From the NCBI GenBank assembly GCA_964460305.1, contig CAYWRA010000017.1, positions 1 to 35,326 on the forward strand: a stretch of DNA of 35,326 bases, in the 5' to 3' direction. Positions within the stretch are counted from its first letter, which is position 1, and every line of letters starts with the position of its first letter. The notes beneath the pieces are model-generated. The model had not been told where the DNA came from, did no database searches, and was given only the letters and a program-made list of their open reading frames with translations. Source of the DNA: JAPLCX01 sp964460305 (GTDB taxonomy: Bacteria > Auribacterota > Tritonobacteria > UBA1439). The translations under genes were made by a program, and so were the position numbers. This document shows, one piece after another, positions 13,501-21,165 of this stretch.

Positions 13501-16233
13501 TTATTTACCGCTGAGCTGGTCGAGGGATTTCTGGACCTTGGCGCGGCGTTCGAGGAGCTGTTCCTTCTTTTTCCGCCGCATCTCCACGACTTTTGCGGGG
13601 GCTTTTTTCACGAACTCCTCATTGCCGAGCTCGCGATCGACGCCCTCGATCCCCCTGTCGATCTCCGCGATCTCCGCGCGCAGGCGTTCGATTTGGGCGG
13701 CGCTGTCCACCGTCCCTTCGATGTTCACGTATACCACCGTCCCCGACGGCGTGGGAGCTGTCGGCATCGGCTTCGTCGGCGCAAAATGTGGATCGATGAG
13801 CAACTCGCGCGCCTTCATGAGCACGAGGCATTCCTCCCTCCCCGCTTCGAGAAGGCCCTTTTCATCCCCGCTCGCGGGCTTGACGGCCACTTCCACCACC
13901 GCATCGAGGGGAACGTCATTCTCTTTACGAAGGTTCCGCACGGCGCGGATGACGTCGAACTTCCGGGTCGCCTTCTCTATGGCAGCCGCGTCTATAAGGG
14001 CGCTTTCCGCTTTCGGCCATGAGCATTTCGTGACCGACTCTCCCCTACCCTCCCGCCCCGGCAGCATCTGCCAGATCTCCTCGCACAGGAACGGCATGAG
14101 CGGAGAGAGCAATCTCAAAAACGTCTCAAGGCAGTGCAGAAGCACGCAGCGCACCCGGCGGGCATCCTCGCTTTCCCCGTTCTTCAGGGCGGGCTTGACC
14201 AGTTCTATGTACCAGTCACAGTAGTCGCTCCAGAAGAATTCGTAGAGCTTCTCGGCAGCCTCGTTGAAATGGTACGCATCGAGAGAGGCGGTGACGTCGC
14301 GCACCGTCTCGTTGAGCCTGCTCAATATGTAGCGGTCATTAAGCGTCCATGCGAACCTGTCTTTGGCGAACGGCTCGTGAGAATCGCCCATGTTCATCAA
14401 GAGAAAGCGCGAGGCGTTCCAGATCTTGTTGGCGAAGTTGCGACCGATCTCGCAGTTCTCGTTTGAATAGTAGACGTCCTGGCCTATCGGGCTCAGGCGC
14501 GCGATGGTGAAGCGAAGGGCGTCCGCGCCGTACTGGTCGATCACGTCGAGCGGGTTGGGAGAATTGCCGAGGGATTTGCTCATCTTGCGCCCATCCTTGT
14601 CGCGGATGATGCCGTGGAGGAAGACGTGCCCGAATGGAATGTCGCCCATGAACTCCATGCCGGCCATGATCATCCGCGCCACCCAGAAGAAGATGATGTC
14701 GGGACCGGTGACGAGACAGCTACCGGGATAAAAATATTTCAGTTCATCGGTCTGCGCCGGCCAGCCGAGCGTCGAGAACGGCCAGAGCCATGAGGAGAAC
14801 CAGGTGTCCAGCACGTCGCGATCCTGCTCCAATTCTGCCGAGCCGCACACCGGGCATTCTTGGGGCTTTTCGCGCGAAACGATAATCCCGGCTTTGGGAC
14901 TATCCGTTGGGATTTGCCCCGCCATGCGGCGGGGCACCCCGCCTTCATGGCGGGGTGGATTTGCTTGGGATTTACAGTTCTGACAGTACCACACCGGAAT
15001 CCGATGCCCCCACCAGAGCTGACGGGATATGCACCAGTCGCGTATGTTCTCCATCCAGTTCTGATAGACCTTGATCCAGCGCGGCGGATAGAAGGTGATC
15101 CTTTTATCCAACACCGCCTTGAGCGCCGGTTCGGCGAGCGGCTTCATCTTTACGAACCACTGTTCGGAGAGATACGGCTCGACGACGGTCTGGCACCGGT
15201 AGCAGTGGCCGACGGCGTGCGTGTGTTTCTCGATCTTCTCGATGAGCTTTAGGTCCTCGAGGTGCTTCACGAGCGCTTCGCGGCATTCGAATCGGTCCAT
15301 GCCGGAATATTCCGCGCCGGCGTTATCGTTCATCACGGCGTTGCCGTTCATGACCACGACCTGATCGAGATTGTGCCTCTGGCCGAGGAGGAAATCGTTC
15401 GGGTCGTGCGCGGGAGTCACCTTGACGATCCCCGTGCCGAACGCCTGGTCCACAAAATCGTCGGCGATGACGGGGATCTCCCGGTTGATAACGGGCAGGA
15501 TGACGCGCGCGCCTACGAGGGCCTTGTAACGCTTATCGGATGGATTCACCGCCACCGCGGTGTCGCCGAGCATCGTCTCGGGCCGCGTAGTGGCCACCGT
15601 GACGTGCCCCGTCCCGTCCTTAAGCGGATAGCGGATGTGCCAGAGGTGGCCGTCATGCTCTTCGTGCTCGACCTCTTCATCCGAGAGCGCGGTGTGGCAG
15701 CGGGGGCACCAGTTGATGATGTAGTTGCCGCGGTAGATGAGGCCCTTCTCGTAGAGCCTCACGAACACCTCTCTCACGGCCCGAGAGAGCCCCTCATCCA
15801 TGGTGAATCGTTCCCGGCCCCAGTCGCACGAGCAGCCGAGTTTCTTAAGCTGCTGGATGATCGTCCGACCATATCGCGTCTTCCATTCCCATACCTTTTC
15901 GAGGAATGCCTTGCGCCCGAGCGCCTCTCGCTTGATCCCGCTTTTCAACAGCTCCTTCTCAACGACGTTTTGCGTGGCGATGCCGGCGTGATCGGTGCCG
16001 GGGAGCCAGAGCACTTCAAACCCGTCCATCCTCTTCCATCGGATGAGGACGTCCTGAAGGGTGTTGTTGAGGACGTGCCCCATGGTGAGGATGCCGGTGA
16101 TGTTCGGCGGCGGGATCACGATGACGTAAGGTTTCGCCTCTGGACGGACCCGCGCGGAGAAGTAACCGTTTTGTTCCCAAAACGAGTACCATTTGTCTTC
16201 GACTGCTTTTGGATCGTAGCGTTTGGATAGCAT
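13501..16233 (-). CDS. valS: Valyl-tRNA synthetase
   Basis: Charges tRNA-Val with valine; a 910-residue class I synthetase. The HIGH-type motif appears in PPPNITGILTMGHVLNN (about residues 42-58), the editing domain follows, and the KMSKS loop is in GRKMSKSLGNS (about 548). The tRNA-binding region and a C-terminal coiled coil (last ~65 residues, EIAEIDRGIEGVDREL..) complete it. Two CxxC knuckles (C417/C420 and C460/C463) form the zinc-ribbon seen in many bacterial ValRS. Between them, residues 423-448 are an unusual insert encoded by a palindromic repeat (see separate entry). The gene starts 12 bp after the cimA stop, so it is probably co-transcribed with cimA. Confidence 0.97.
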   Translation of the reverse strand: MLSKRYDPKAVEDKWYSFWEQNGYFSARVRPEAKPYVIVIPPPNITGILTMGHVLNNTLQDVLIRWKRMDGFEVLWLPGTDHAGIATQNVVEKELLKSGIKREALGRKAFLEKVWEWKTRYGRTIIQQLKKLGCSCDWGRERFTMDEGLSRAVREVFVRLYEKGLIYRGNYIINWCPRCHTALSDEEVEHEEHDGHLWHIRYPLKDGTGHVTVATTRPETMLGDTAVAVNPSDKRYKALVGARVILPVINREIPVIADDFVDQAFGTGIVKVTPAHDPNDFLLGQRHNLDQVVVMNGNAVMNDNAGAEYSGMDRFECREALVKHLEDLKLIEKIEKHTHAVGHCYRCQTVVEPYLSEQWFVKMKPLAEPALKAVLDKRITFYPPRWIKVYQNWMENIRDWCISRQLWWGHRIPVWYCQNCKSQANPPRHEGGVPRRMAGQIPTDSPKAGIIVSREKPQECPVCGSAELEQDRDVLDTWFSSWLWPFSTLGWPAQTDELKYFYPGSCLVTGPDIIFFWVARMIMAGMEFMGDIPFGHVFLHGIIRDKDGRKMSKSLGNSPNPLDVIDQYGADALRFTIARLSPIGQDVYYSNENCEIGRNFANKIWNASRFLLMNMGDSHEPFAKDRFAWTLNDRYILSRLNETVRDVTASLDAYHFNEAAEKLYEFFWSDYCDWYIELVKPALKNGESEDARRVRCVLLHCLETFLRLLSPLMPFLCEEIWQMLPGREGRGESVTKCSWPKAESALIDAAAIEKATRKFDVIRAVRNLRKENDVPLDAVVEVAVKPASGDEKGLLEAGREECLVLMKARELLIDPHFAPTKPMPTAPTPSGTVVYVNIEGTVDSAAQIERLRAEIAEIDRGIEGVDRELGNEEFVKKAPAKVVEMRRKKKEQLLERRAKVQKSLDQLSGK
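14890..14967 (-). repeat. In-frame palindromic repeat inside valS
   Basis: Contains two perfect tandem hairpins: GCCCCGCC-ATGC-GGCGGGGC (14916-14935) and CACCCCGCC-TTCAT-GGCGGGGTG (14935-14957). On the coding strand these are flanked by AAATCCC-type units like those of the dispersed repeat at 16249. It encodes about 26 residues (from QANPPRHEGGVPRRMAGQ to SPKA) where related ValRS pass almost directly from CxxC-K-S/G to IIVSRE. Reading frame is preserved. Confidence 0.7.
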
Positions 16234-16245
16234 GGTAGAATGACG

Positions 16246-17853
16246 TCAATTTTGGGATTTGGGGTTTGGGATTTGGGATTTCTTTGGCCTTACCTTATCC
16301 TTCATGAGCTTGTATTCGACGCTGTCCACGAGCGCCTGCCAGCTCGCCTCGATAATGTTCTCCGAGACGCCGACCGTCCCCCACATATCTTCCTTGTCCC
16401 TGGATTCGATGAGCACGCGGACCCTGGCGGCCGTGCCCTCTTTCGCGTTGAGGACACGCACCTTGTAGTCGGCGAGCTGCACATCCGCGATGGACGGGTA
16501 GAACGGCACCAGCGCCTTGCGGAGGGCGTTGTCCAAAGCGTTCACGGGACCGTCCCCCTCCGCGGCGGTGTGCTCGAAGGCGCCCCCCACCTTGACCTTG
16601 ATCGTCGCTTCCGAAATGAGCTGGCCATCCTTGCGCTTCTCCACGCTCACCCGGAACCCCTCGAGATCGAAGAATGGCGAGTGCCGCTCCATCGCCTTTT
16701 CCACGAGCAGCTTGAACGACCCCTCCGCCGCTTCGAACTCATATCCCTCGCTCTCGAGCTCCTTGATGATGGCGAGCACTTTTTTGAGCGCGGGCTCGTC
16801 CTTCTTAAGGCCGAGATCCATGTCCTTGGACTTCATGAACACGCTCGCCTTCCCTGACAGTTCCGAGACGAGGATCCTGCGGTTGTTCCCGACCAGGCCC
16901 GGCTCGATGTGCTCGTAACCGCGGGGATTCTTCAGCACGGCGTCGGCGTGCACGCCTCCCTTGTGGGCGAACGCGCTTACGCCGACGTAAGGCGCCCGTG
17001 AGTCGGGTGCCATGTTGGCGATCTCATCGACGTAGCGGGAGAGTTCCGTGAGCAAGGAGAGCTTTTTCCGGTCGATGCAGGGGAGCCCCATTTTGAGGAC
17101 GAGGCCCGGGATGATGCTAACCAGGTTCGCATTCCCGCACCGCTCGCCATAGCCGTTGATCGTCCCCTGGACGTGGATCGCCCCCTCTCCGACGGCGACT
17201 AGGGTGTTGGCTACGCCCATGCCCGCGTCGTTGTGCGCATGGATGCCGAGCGGCGCTCCGATCCCCAAAGCCGCTTCTCTCATGACGCGCGCGATTGTCA
17301 GCGGCAACGTCCCGCCGTTCGTATCGCATAGGACAAGGGTATCGGCGCCCGCCTCGGCCGCCGCGAGGAGCGTCTTTACGGCATAGCCGGCGTCCCCCTC
17401 GTAGCCGTCAAAGAAATGCTCGGCGTCGTAGATCACCTCTTTGCCCAGTTTCTTAAAATACTTCACCGTGTCCGCGATCATTTTGAGATTTTCGTCCCCG
17501 GTGGTCCTGAGCACGTCGGTCACGTGGAGCATCCAGCTCTTGCCGAAGATGGTCACGACGGGGGTATTCGCCTCGCGGAGCCTGATGACGTTGGCATCCT
17601 GCGCCACCGGCGTCTTCGCCCGGCGCGTGCTGCCGAACGCCGCGATGCGGGTGTTTTTCAAGCGGAGCGACCGGACGTCCTTGAAGAAATCAATGTCCTT
17701 CGGGTTGGAACCCGGCCAGCCGCCCTCGACGTAGTGGATCCCGAACTCGTCAAGCCTCCGGGCGATGAGGAGCTTGTCGGCGCTTGAGAAATTGATTCCC
17801 TCGGCCTGCGTGCCGTCACGAAGCGTCGTGTCGTAGAGGAATACTTTTTTCAT
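16246..17853 (-). CDS. cimA: (R)-citramalate synthase / 2-isopropylmalate synthase-family enzyme
   Basis: Condenses acetyl-CoA with pyruvate to citramalate, the threonine-independent entry to isoleucine synthesis. The 535 residues have a DRE-TIM barrel (LYDTTLRDGTQAEGINFSSADKL at the N-terminus, then HAHNDAGMGVANTLVAVGEGA with metal-binding histidines, and GTINGYGERCGNANL) and a C-terminal LeuA-type allosteric domain (about 385-520). TTLRDGTQ(A)EG with the long linker is the CimA rather than LeuA pattern. ATG 17853 has GAGGT upstream; the longer frame to 17946 passes through a repeat. The last ~8 residues (IPNPKSQN) are encoded by an AAATCCC repeat. It sits directly before valS, a valine/isoleucine context. 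Confidence 0.9.
   Translation of the reverse strand: MKKVFLYDTTLRDGTQAEGINFSSADKLLIARRLDEFGIHYVEGGWPGSNPKDIDFFKDVRSLRLKNTRIAAFGSTRRAKTPVAQDANVIRLREANTPVVTIFGKSWMLHVTDVLRTTGDENLKMIADTVKYFKKLGKEVIYDAEHFFDGYEGDAGYAVKTLLAAAEAGADTLVLCDTNGGTLPLTIARVMREAALGIGAPLGIHAHNDAGMGVANTLVAVGEGAIHVQGTINGYGERCGNANLVSIIPGLVLKMGLPCIDRKKLSLLTELSRYVDEIANMAPDSRAPYVGVSAFAHKGGVHADAVLKNPRGYEHIEPGLVGNNRRILVSELSGKASVFMKSKDMDLGLKKDEPALKKVLAIIKELESEGYEFEAAEGSFKLLVEKAMERHSPFFDLEGFRVSVEKRKDGQLISEATIKVKVGGAFEHTAAEGDGPVNALDNALRKALVPFYPSIADVQLADYKVRVLNAKEGTAARVRVLIESRDKEDMWGTVGVSENIIEASWQALVDSVEYKLMKDKVRPKKSQIPNPKSQN
16249..16282 (-). repeat. AAATCCCAAATCCC-type repeat forming the cimA 3' end
   Basis: Five tandem-like GGGATTT/GGGGTTT units (plus-strand reading) lie immediately before the cimA stop codon and are translated as its C-terminal tail. 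The same family recurs at 21040-21155. Confidence 0.75.
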
Positions 17854-17878
17854 GATTACCTCACAAAAAGAACAACCC

Positions 17879-18334
17879 TTTTTACAAAGAGTAAAAGAGA
17901 GAAAAGAGATGACGTTATCTTCTTTTAAAAAGTCTGCGGATGCCATCCTTTAAAATAATGACGTTAAAGTTAATCAAGAGTCCGGTTTCCATCCCGCTCA
18001 ACGTGATATAGGTTATGGTCTGCGCAACGTCTATAGGGGTTACGTCTCTTGATGACTTGCACTCGACGATCAGCCGACCATCAATCAGAAAGTCGCAACG
18101 GAACCCGACTCCCAACATATTCCCATCGTATTCAACCGGTATCTCTTTCTCCTTTTCGAAGGGGATACCGACCTTTTTCAATTCATGCGCCAATGCCCCA
18201 GTATACACAGATTCCAATAAGCCGGGTCCCAGTTTTCTATGGACCTCGATCGCAGCCCCTATGACCCTTTCTGCCAACTCATCTATATCTGTATGGTTGT
18301 TCGTACTCTCTCCCTCTTTTACTCTTTGTAAAAA
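17879..18334. repeat. Segment bounded by perfect 21-bp inverted repeats around the GxxExxY gene
   Basis: TTTTTACAAAGAGTAAAAGA+G at 17879-17899 is the exact reverse complement of 18314-18334. The enclosed ~414 bp is essentially the GxxExxY reading frame. Single copies of the same unit lie in the composite repeats at 5608, 9241 and 13415 and alone at 33735-33753; a partial copy, ACAAAGAGTAAAA, is in the 3' end of lysC (18363-18375). No clear target-site duplication is visible. Confidence 0.75.
17915..18277 (-). CDS. GxxExxY protein (PDDEXK-like nuclease fold)
   Basis: The family takes its name from a GxxExxY motif, present here as GLLESVY. The protein begins near ELAERVIGAAIEVHRKLGPG and continues with ALAHELKKVGIPFEKEKEIPV, then FRCDFLIDGRLIVECKSSRD, which carries the D-x-n-ExK residues of a PD-(D/E)XK nuclease core, and ends LLINFNVIILKDGIRRLFKRR. 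About 120-130 residues is usual. The start is uncertain: the only in-frame ATG (18454) lies 101 bp inside lysC, and between it and the conserved region I find no ATG or GTG. I therefore list TTG 18277, which lacks a good ribosome-binding site. The gene interrupts the lysC-cimA block and is bracketed by inverted repeats, so it is probably an inserted cassette. Its function is unknown. Confidence 0.75.
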   Translation of the reverse strand: MAERVIGAAIEVHRKLGPGLLESVYTGALAHELKKVGIPFEKEKEIPVEYDGNMLGVGFRCDFLIDGRLIVECKSSRDVTPIDVAQTITYITLSGMETGLLINFNVIILKDGIRRLFKRR

Positions 18335-18353
18335 ACAATGCTGCTTCTCCTTG

Positions 18354-19619
18354 TCATGCCTTTTTACTCTTTGTGGAGCGGGTTTTCTTCTCTTTGTTGC
18401 CTTTTTTGCCCAGGCCGAATGCCGCGTGGAGTGCGCGGGCGGCGCGGTCGGCATCCGCCGTGCTCACCACGCACGAAATCTTTATCTCGCTCGTCGAGAT
18501 CATTTCGATGTTGATCTTCTTTTTCGCGAGGCAGGAGAACATCGTGGATGCGACCCCCTTGTGGCTCTTCATCCCCACGCCGACCACCGACACCTTGGCG
18601 ATGCCGGCATCCGATGTCACTCCCTTCGCGCCGATTTTGGCTGAGACCTTTTCAAGCGCCGCCACCGCCTTTTTCAGGTCATTGCGCGAGACGGTGAACG
18701 ACACGTCCGTGGAACCCTCCGCGCTCACGTTCTGTATGATCATGTCCACGTTGATGTTGGCGTCCGCCATCGCCCCAAAGATGGTCGCGGCGACGCCCGG
18801 GCGGTCGGGCACGTGGAGAATCGTCAGCTTCGCCTCGCCGCGGTCCACCGTTACTCCACGAATGACCATGTCTTCCATCTCATTCACCTCCTCATCAGTA
18901 AGAACCGTCCCCGATTTTTCGTTAAAGCTCGAAAGCACCTCGACCTTGACACAATATTTTTTAGCGAACTCGACCGCGCGCGAATGCAACACCTGTGCGC
19001 CCAGGCTCGCCAACTCCAGCATCTCCTCATGGCTGATCCGGTCGAGCTTCCTCGCATCAGGGACGATCCTCGGGTCCGCCGTGAATACGCCGTCCACGTC
19101 CTTGTAAATCTTGCAGGCATCCGCCTTGAGGGCGGCGGCGAGGGCCACCGCGGTGGTATCCGAACCTCCCCTGCCAAGCGTGGTGATGTTGTCTTCCGCG
19201 TCGACCCCCTGGAAGCCCGCGACCACGACCACGTTTCCACGGGCGAGCTCATCCCCTATCCTCTTGGTGCTGATCTCGAGTATCTTCGCTTCCCGGTGGG
19301 CGCTGTCCGTGATAATGCCGACCTGGGGGCCGGTGAACGATATCGCGCCCAGGCCGATGTCATGCAGGGCCATCGCCAGGAGCGCGGCGGTGATCTGCTC
19401 GCCCGTCGACATGAGCATGTCGAGCTCCCGGTCCGAGGGATCGCTCGATATCTTCCCGGCGAGCGCGATCAGCTCGTCGGTCGTGTCCCCCATCGCTGAG
19501 ACGACCACAACGATGTCGTCCCCCGCCTGCTTCGCCTTGGCGACGCGGCGCGCGACGTTCTTGATCCTTTCCGGATCGGCGACCGATGTTCCGCCGTATT
19601 TGTGTACGATGATGGCCAT
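18354..19619 (-). CDS. lysC: Aspartate kinase
   Basis: Phosphorylates L-aspartate in the first step to lysine, threonine and methionine. The 421-residue monofunctional form starts IVHKYGGTSVADPERI (nucleotide-binding KYGGTS), has GRGGSDTTAVALAAAL (substrate/ATP region), KIYKDVDGVFTADPR and the SHEEMLELASLGAQVLH signature, and ends in two tandem ACT domains (about 262-400) that normally bind lysine and/or threonine for feedback control. GGAG precedes ATG 19619. It lies between apgM and cimA on one strand. The last ~6 residues (TKSKKA) overlap the ACAAAGAGTAAAA repeat. Confidence 0.96.
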   Translation of the reverse strand: MAIIVHKYGGTSVADPERIKNVARRVAKAKQAGDDIVVVVSAMGDTTDELIALAGKISSDPSDRELDMLMSTGEQITAALLAMALHDIGLGAISFTGPQVGIITDSAHREAKILEISTKRIGDELARGNVVVVAGFQGVDAEDNITTLGRGGSDTTAVALAAALKADACKIYKDVDGVFTADPRIVPDARKLDRISHEEMLELASLGAQVLHSRAVEFAKKYCVKVEVLSSFNEKSGTVLTDEEVNEMEDMVIRGVTVDRGEAKLTILHVPDRPGVAATIFGAMADANINVDMIIQNVSAEGSTDVSFTVSRNDLKKAVAALEKVSAKIGAKGVTSDAGIAKVSVVGVGMKSHKGVASTMFSCLAKKKINIEMISTSEIKISCVVSTADADRAARALHAAFGLGKKGNKEKKTRSTKSKKA

Positions 19620-19639
19620 AAAAGGAGTCTCCCTATTTT

Positions 19640-19764
19640 ACTCAATGACGAATGGCGAAAGAATGACAAATACCAGAGCGCAAATGACAAATGAATCACA
19701 AATGACCCAATGACAAAACCGCATTGTATTTTGACATTTGGGATTTGTCATTTGTCATTTGTCA
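19640..19764. repeat. AAATGACAAATG-type repeat between lysC and apgM
   Basis: Multiple AATGACAAATACC / AAATGACAAATGA units read on both strands, including an inverted arrangement (CAAATGACAAATG near 19680 and CATTTGTCATTTGTC near 19748). It fills the intergenic gap and contributes the last codons (TNDK) and stop of apgM. Confidence 0.75.
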
Positions 19765-20953
19765 GCAACCGGTCCATCAACCGAAACCCCTCCTCGACGT
19801 TCATCGAGCCTTTTGCCGCCGCCTTCTCATTGAAGGCCTGCATCCCGTCAGGCGCGATGCCTGCGCCGTATATGCAGAAGGGGACGGGATCGGCCACATG
19901 CGTCCTGAGTGCGAGAGGGGTCGCATGGTCGGGAAGCACCATGATCCTGAAATCACCGGTCCCCCTCAATCCCTCCAGGATCGTCCCGACAACCTTGGCG
20001 TCGAAATTCTCGATCGCGCGAACCTTCTCCGTGCGGTCTCCGTTATGGCCGGCCTCGTCCGCCGCCTCGACGTGCACGAGGACGCAATCGACGCGCTCCA
20101 GGGCGCTTAGCGCCGCAGCGGCCTTCCCCGAATAATCCGTATCGTAGTAACCCGTGGCGCCGGGAACGTCGATGACCTCGAAGCCGAGCAATTTCCCGAT
20201 CCCCTTTATGAGATCGACGGCCGATATCACGGCGCCGCTCAGTCCCCGCTCCTCTTCGAACGTCCTGAACGAGGGCTTTCCCCCGCCGCCCCAGAGCCAG
20301 ATCATGTTCGCCGGATTCTCGCCGAGGTCGATCTTCACCTTGTTGACCATGTGTTGCGTCAAGATCAGATAGGACGCCTGCATGATCTCCCGCAAGAGAC
20401 GGCCACCCTTGCCGGAAGGGTAATGCTTCCGTATCGATTGCCCCATGATGTCGTGCGGAGGAACGCAGCGTAGCGTCCCGCCGTTTTCCTGAAGCAGGCG
20501 TTCCGGGGAGAGCATCAGGTTCCTGTAGCTCACGCCGGGGAAAAAGCGCACGCCCCTGCCGGCGAACTTCTCGCCGAGGAGCTCGATCAGCAGCCTACCC
20601 TCCTCCGAGGAGATGTGGCCTCCGCTGTAATCCACCATGATGTCATCGGAAACGGTGACAAGGTTGCACCGGAAGGCGACGTCGTCGCTCCCCATCTCGA
20701 TGCCCATGCTCGCGGCCTCGAGCGGGCCCCGCCCCGTGTAGTGACTCGTGGGATCGATCCCCATGATGGAGAGGTTGGCGACGTCACTCCCCGGTTCCAT
20801 GCCGTCCGGGATCGTATGAACGAGGCCGCCCATACCCTCGGCTGCCAGCAGGTCCATATTCGGCGTCCTGGCGACTTCGAGGGGGGTGCGGTTTCTGAGC
20901 TCGACGACCGGATAATCCGCCATCCCGTCACCGACGAGAATTGCATATTTCAT
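19748..20953 (-). CDS. Archaeal-type cofactor-independent phosphoglycerate mutase homologue (proposed homoserine kinase)
   Basis: A 401-residue member of the ApgM family (alkaline-phosphatase superfamily). It shows the metal-binding VGDGMADYP at the N-terminus, the active-site serine in GSDVANLSIMGIDP, TGRGPLEAASMGIEM, and the C-terminal metal ligands in HVEAADEAGHNGD and VLPDHATP. By sequence it could interconvert 2- and 3-phosphoglycerate. However, this subgroup has been proposed as a non-orthologous homoserine kinase because it recurs beside threonine-pathway genes. Here it lies exactly between hom and lysC with no thrB visible in the window, which supports that role. The stop codon is within a dispersed repeat. 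Confidence 0.85.
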   Translation of the reverse strand: MKYAILVGDGMADYPVVELRNRTPLEVARTPNMDLLAAEGMGGLVHTIPDGMEPGSDVANLSIMGIDPTSHYTGRGPLEAASMGIEMGSDDVAFRCNLVTVSDDIMVDYSGGHISSEEGRLLIELLGEKFAGRGVRFFPGVSYRNLMLSPERLLQENGGTLRCVPPHDIMGQSIRKHYPSGKGGRLLREIMQASYLILTQHMVNKVKIDLGENPANMIWLWGGGGKPSFRTFEEERGLSGAVISAVDLIKGIGKLLGFEVIDVPGATGYYDTDYSGKAAAALSALERVDCVLVHVEAADEAGHNGDRTEKVRAIENFDAKVVGTILEGLRGTGDFRIMVLPDHATPLALRTHVADPVPFCIYGAGIAPDGMQAFNEKAAAKGSMNVEEGFRLMDRLLTNDK

Positions 20954-21039
20954 CTATTCCATCCGTGCGAGACGCTTCCCCGAAAGCTCATCCCACCTCC
21001 CCCTTGCTGCGCTTGGGGCTTGGGATTTCTTATAAGTTG

Positions 21040-21155
21040 CGGGGAAACACCAAATCCCAAATAAATCCCAAATTACAATGACCGAATGATTGAAACTTTG
21101 GTGCTTGAAATTTATTTGGGATTTGGGATTTAGGATTTTGAGTTTGGGATTTGCT
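21040..21155. repeat. AAATCCCAAAT-type repeat between apgM and hom
   Basis: CCAAATCCCAAATAAATCCC on one side (about 21049-21070) and ATTTGGGATTTGGGATTT on the other (about 21113-21130) make a long imperfect inverted repeat in the 212-bp gap 20954-21165. The remainder shows no gene. Confidence 0.7.
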
Positions 21156-21165
21156 GAAAGCCCCT

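Noticed and set aside
13235..14224. 329-codon plus-strand frame spanning the valS 3' end
   Set aside because: It is low-complexity Ser/Arg-rich, crosses a composite repeat and opposes valS.
15262..16230. Long plus-strand open frame (322 codons) opposite valS
   Set aside because: It is the antisense shadow of the strongly conserved valS frame and contains no recognisable domain.
18278..18454. ATG 18454 as the start of the GxxExxY protein
   Set aside because: It lies inside the conserved ACT-domain end of lysC and adds an Arg/Lys-rich segment absent from the family.
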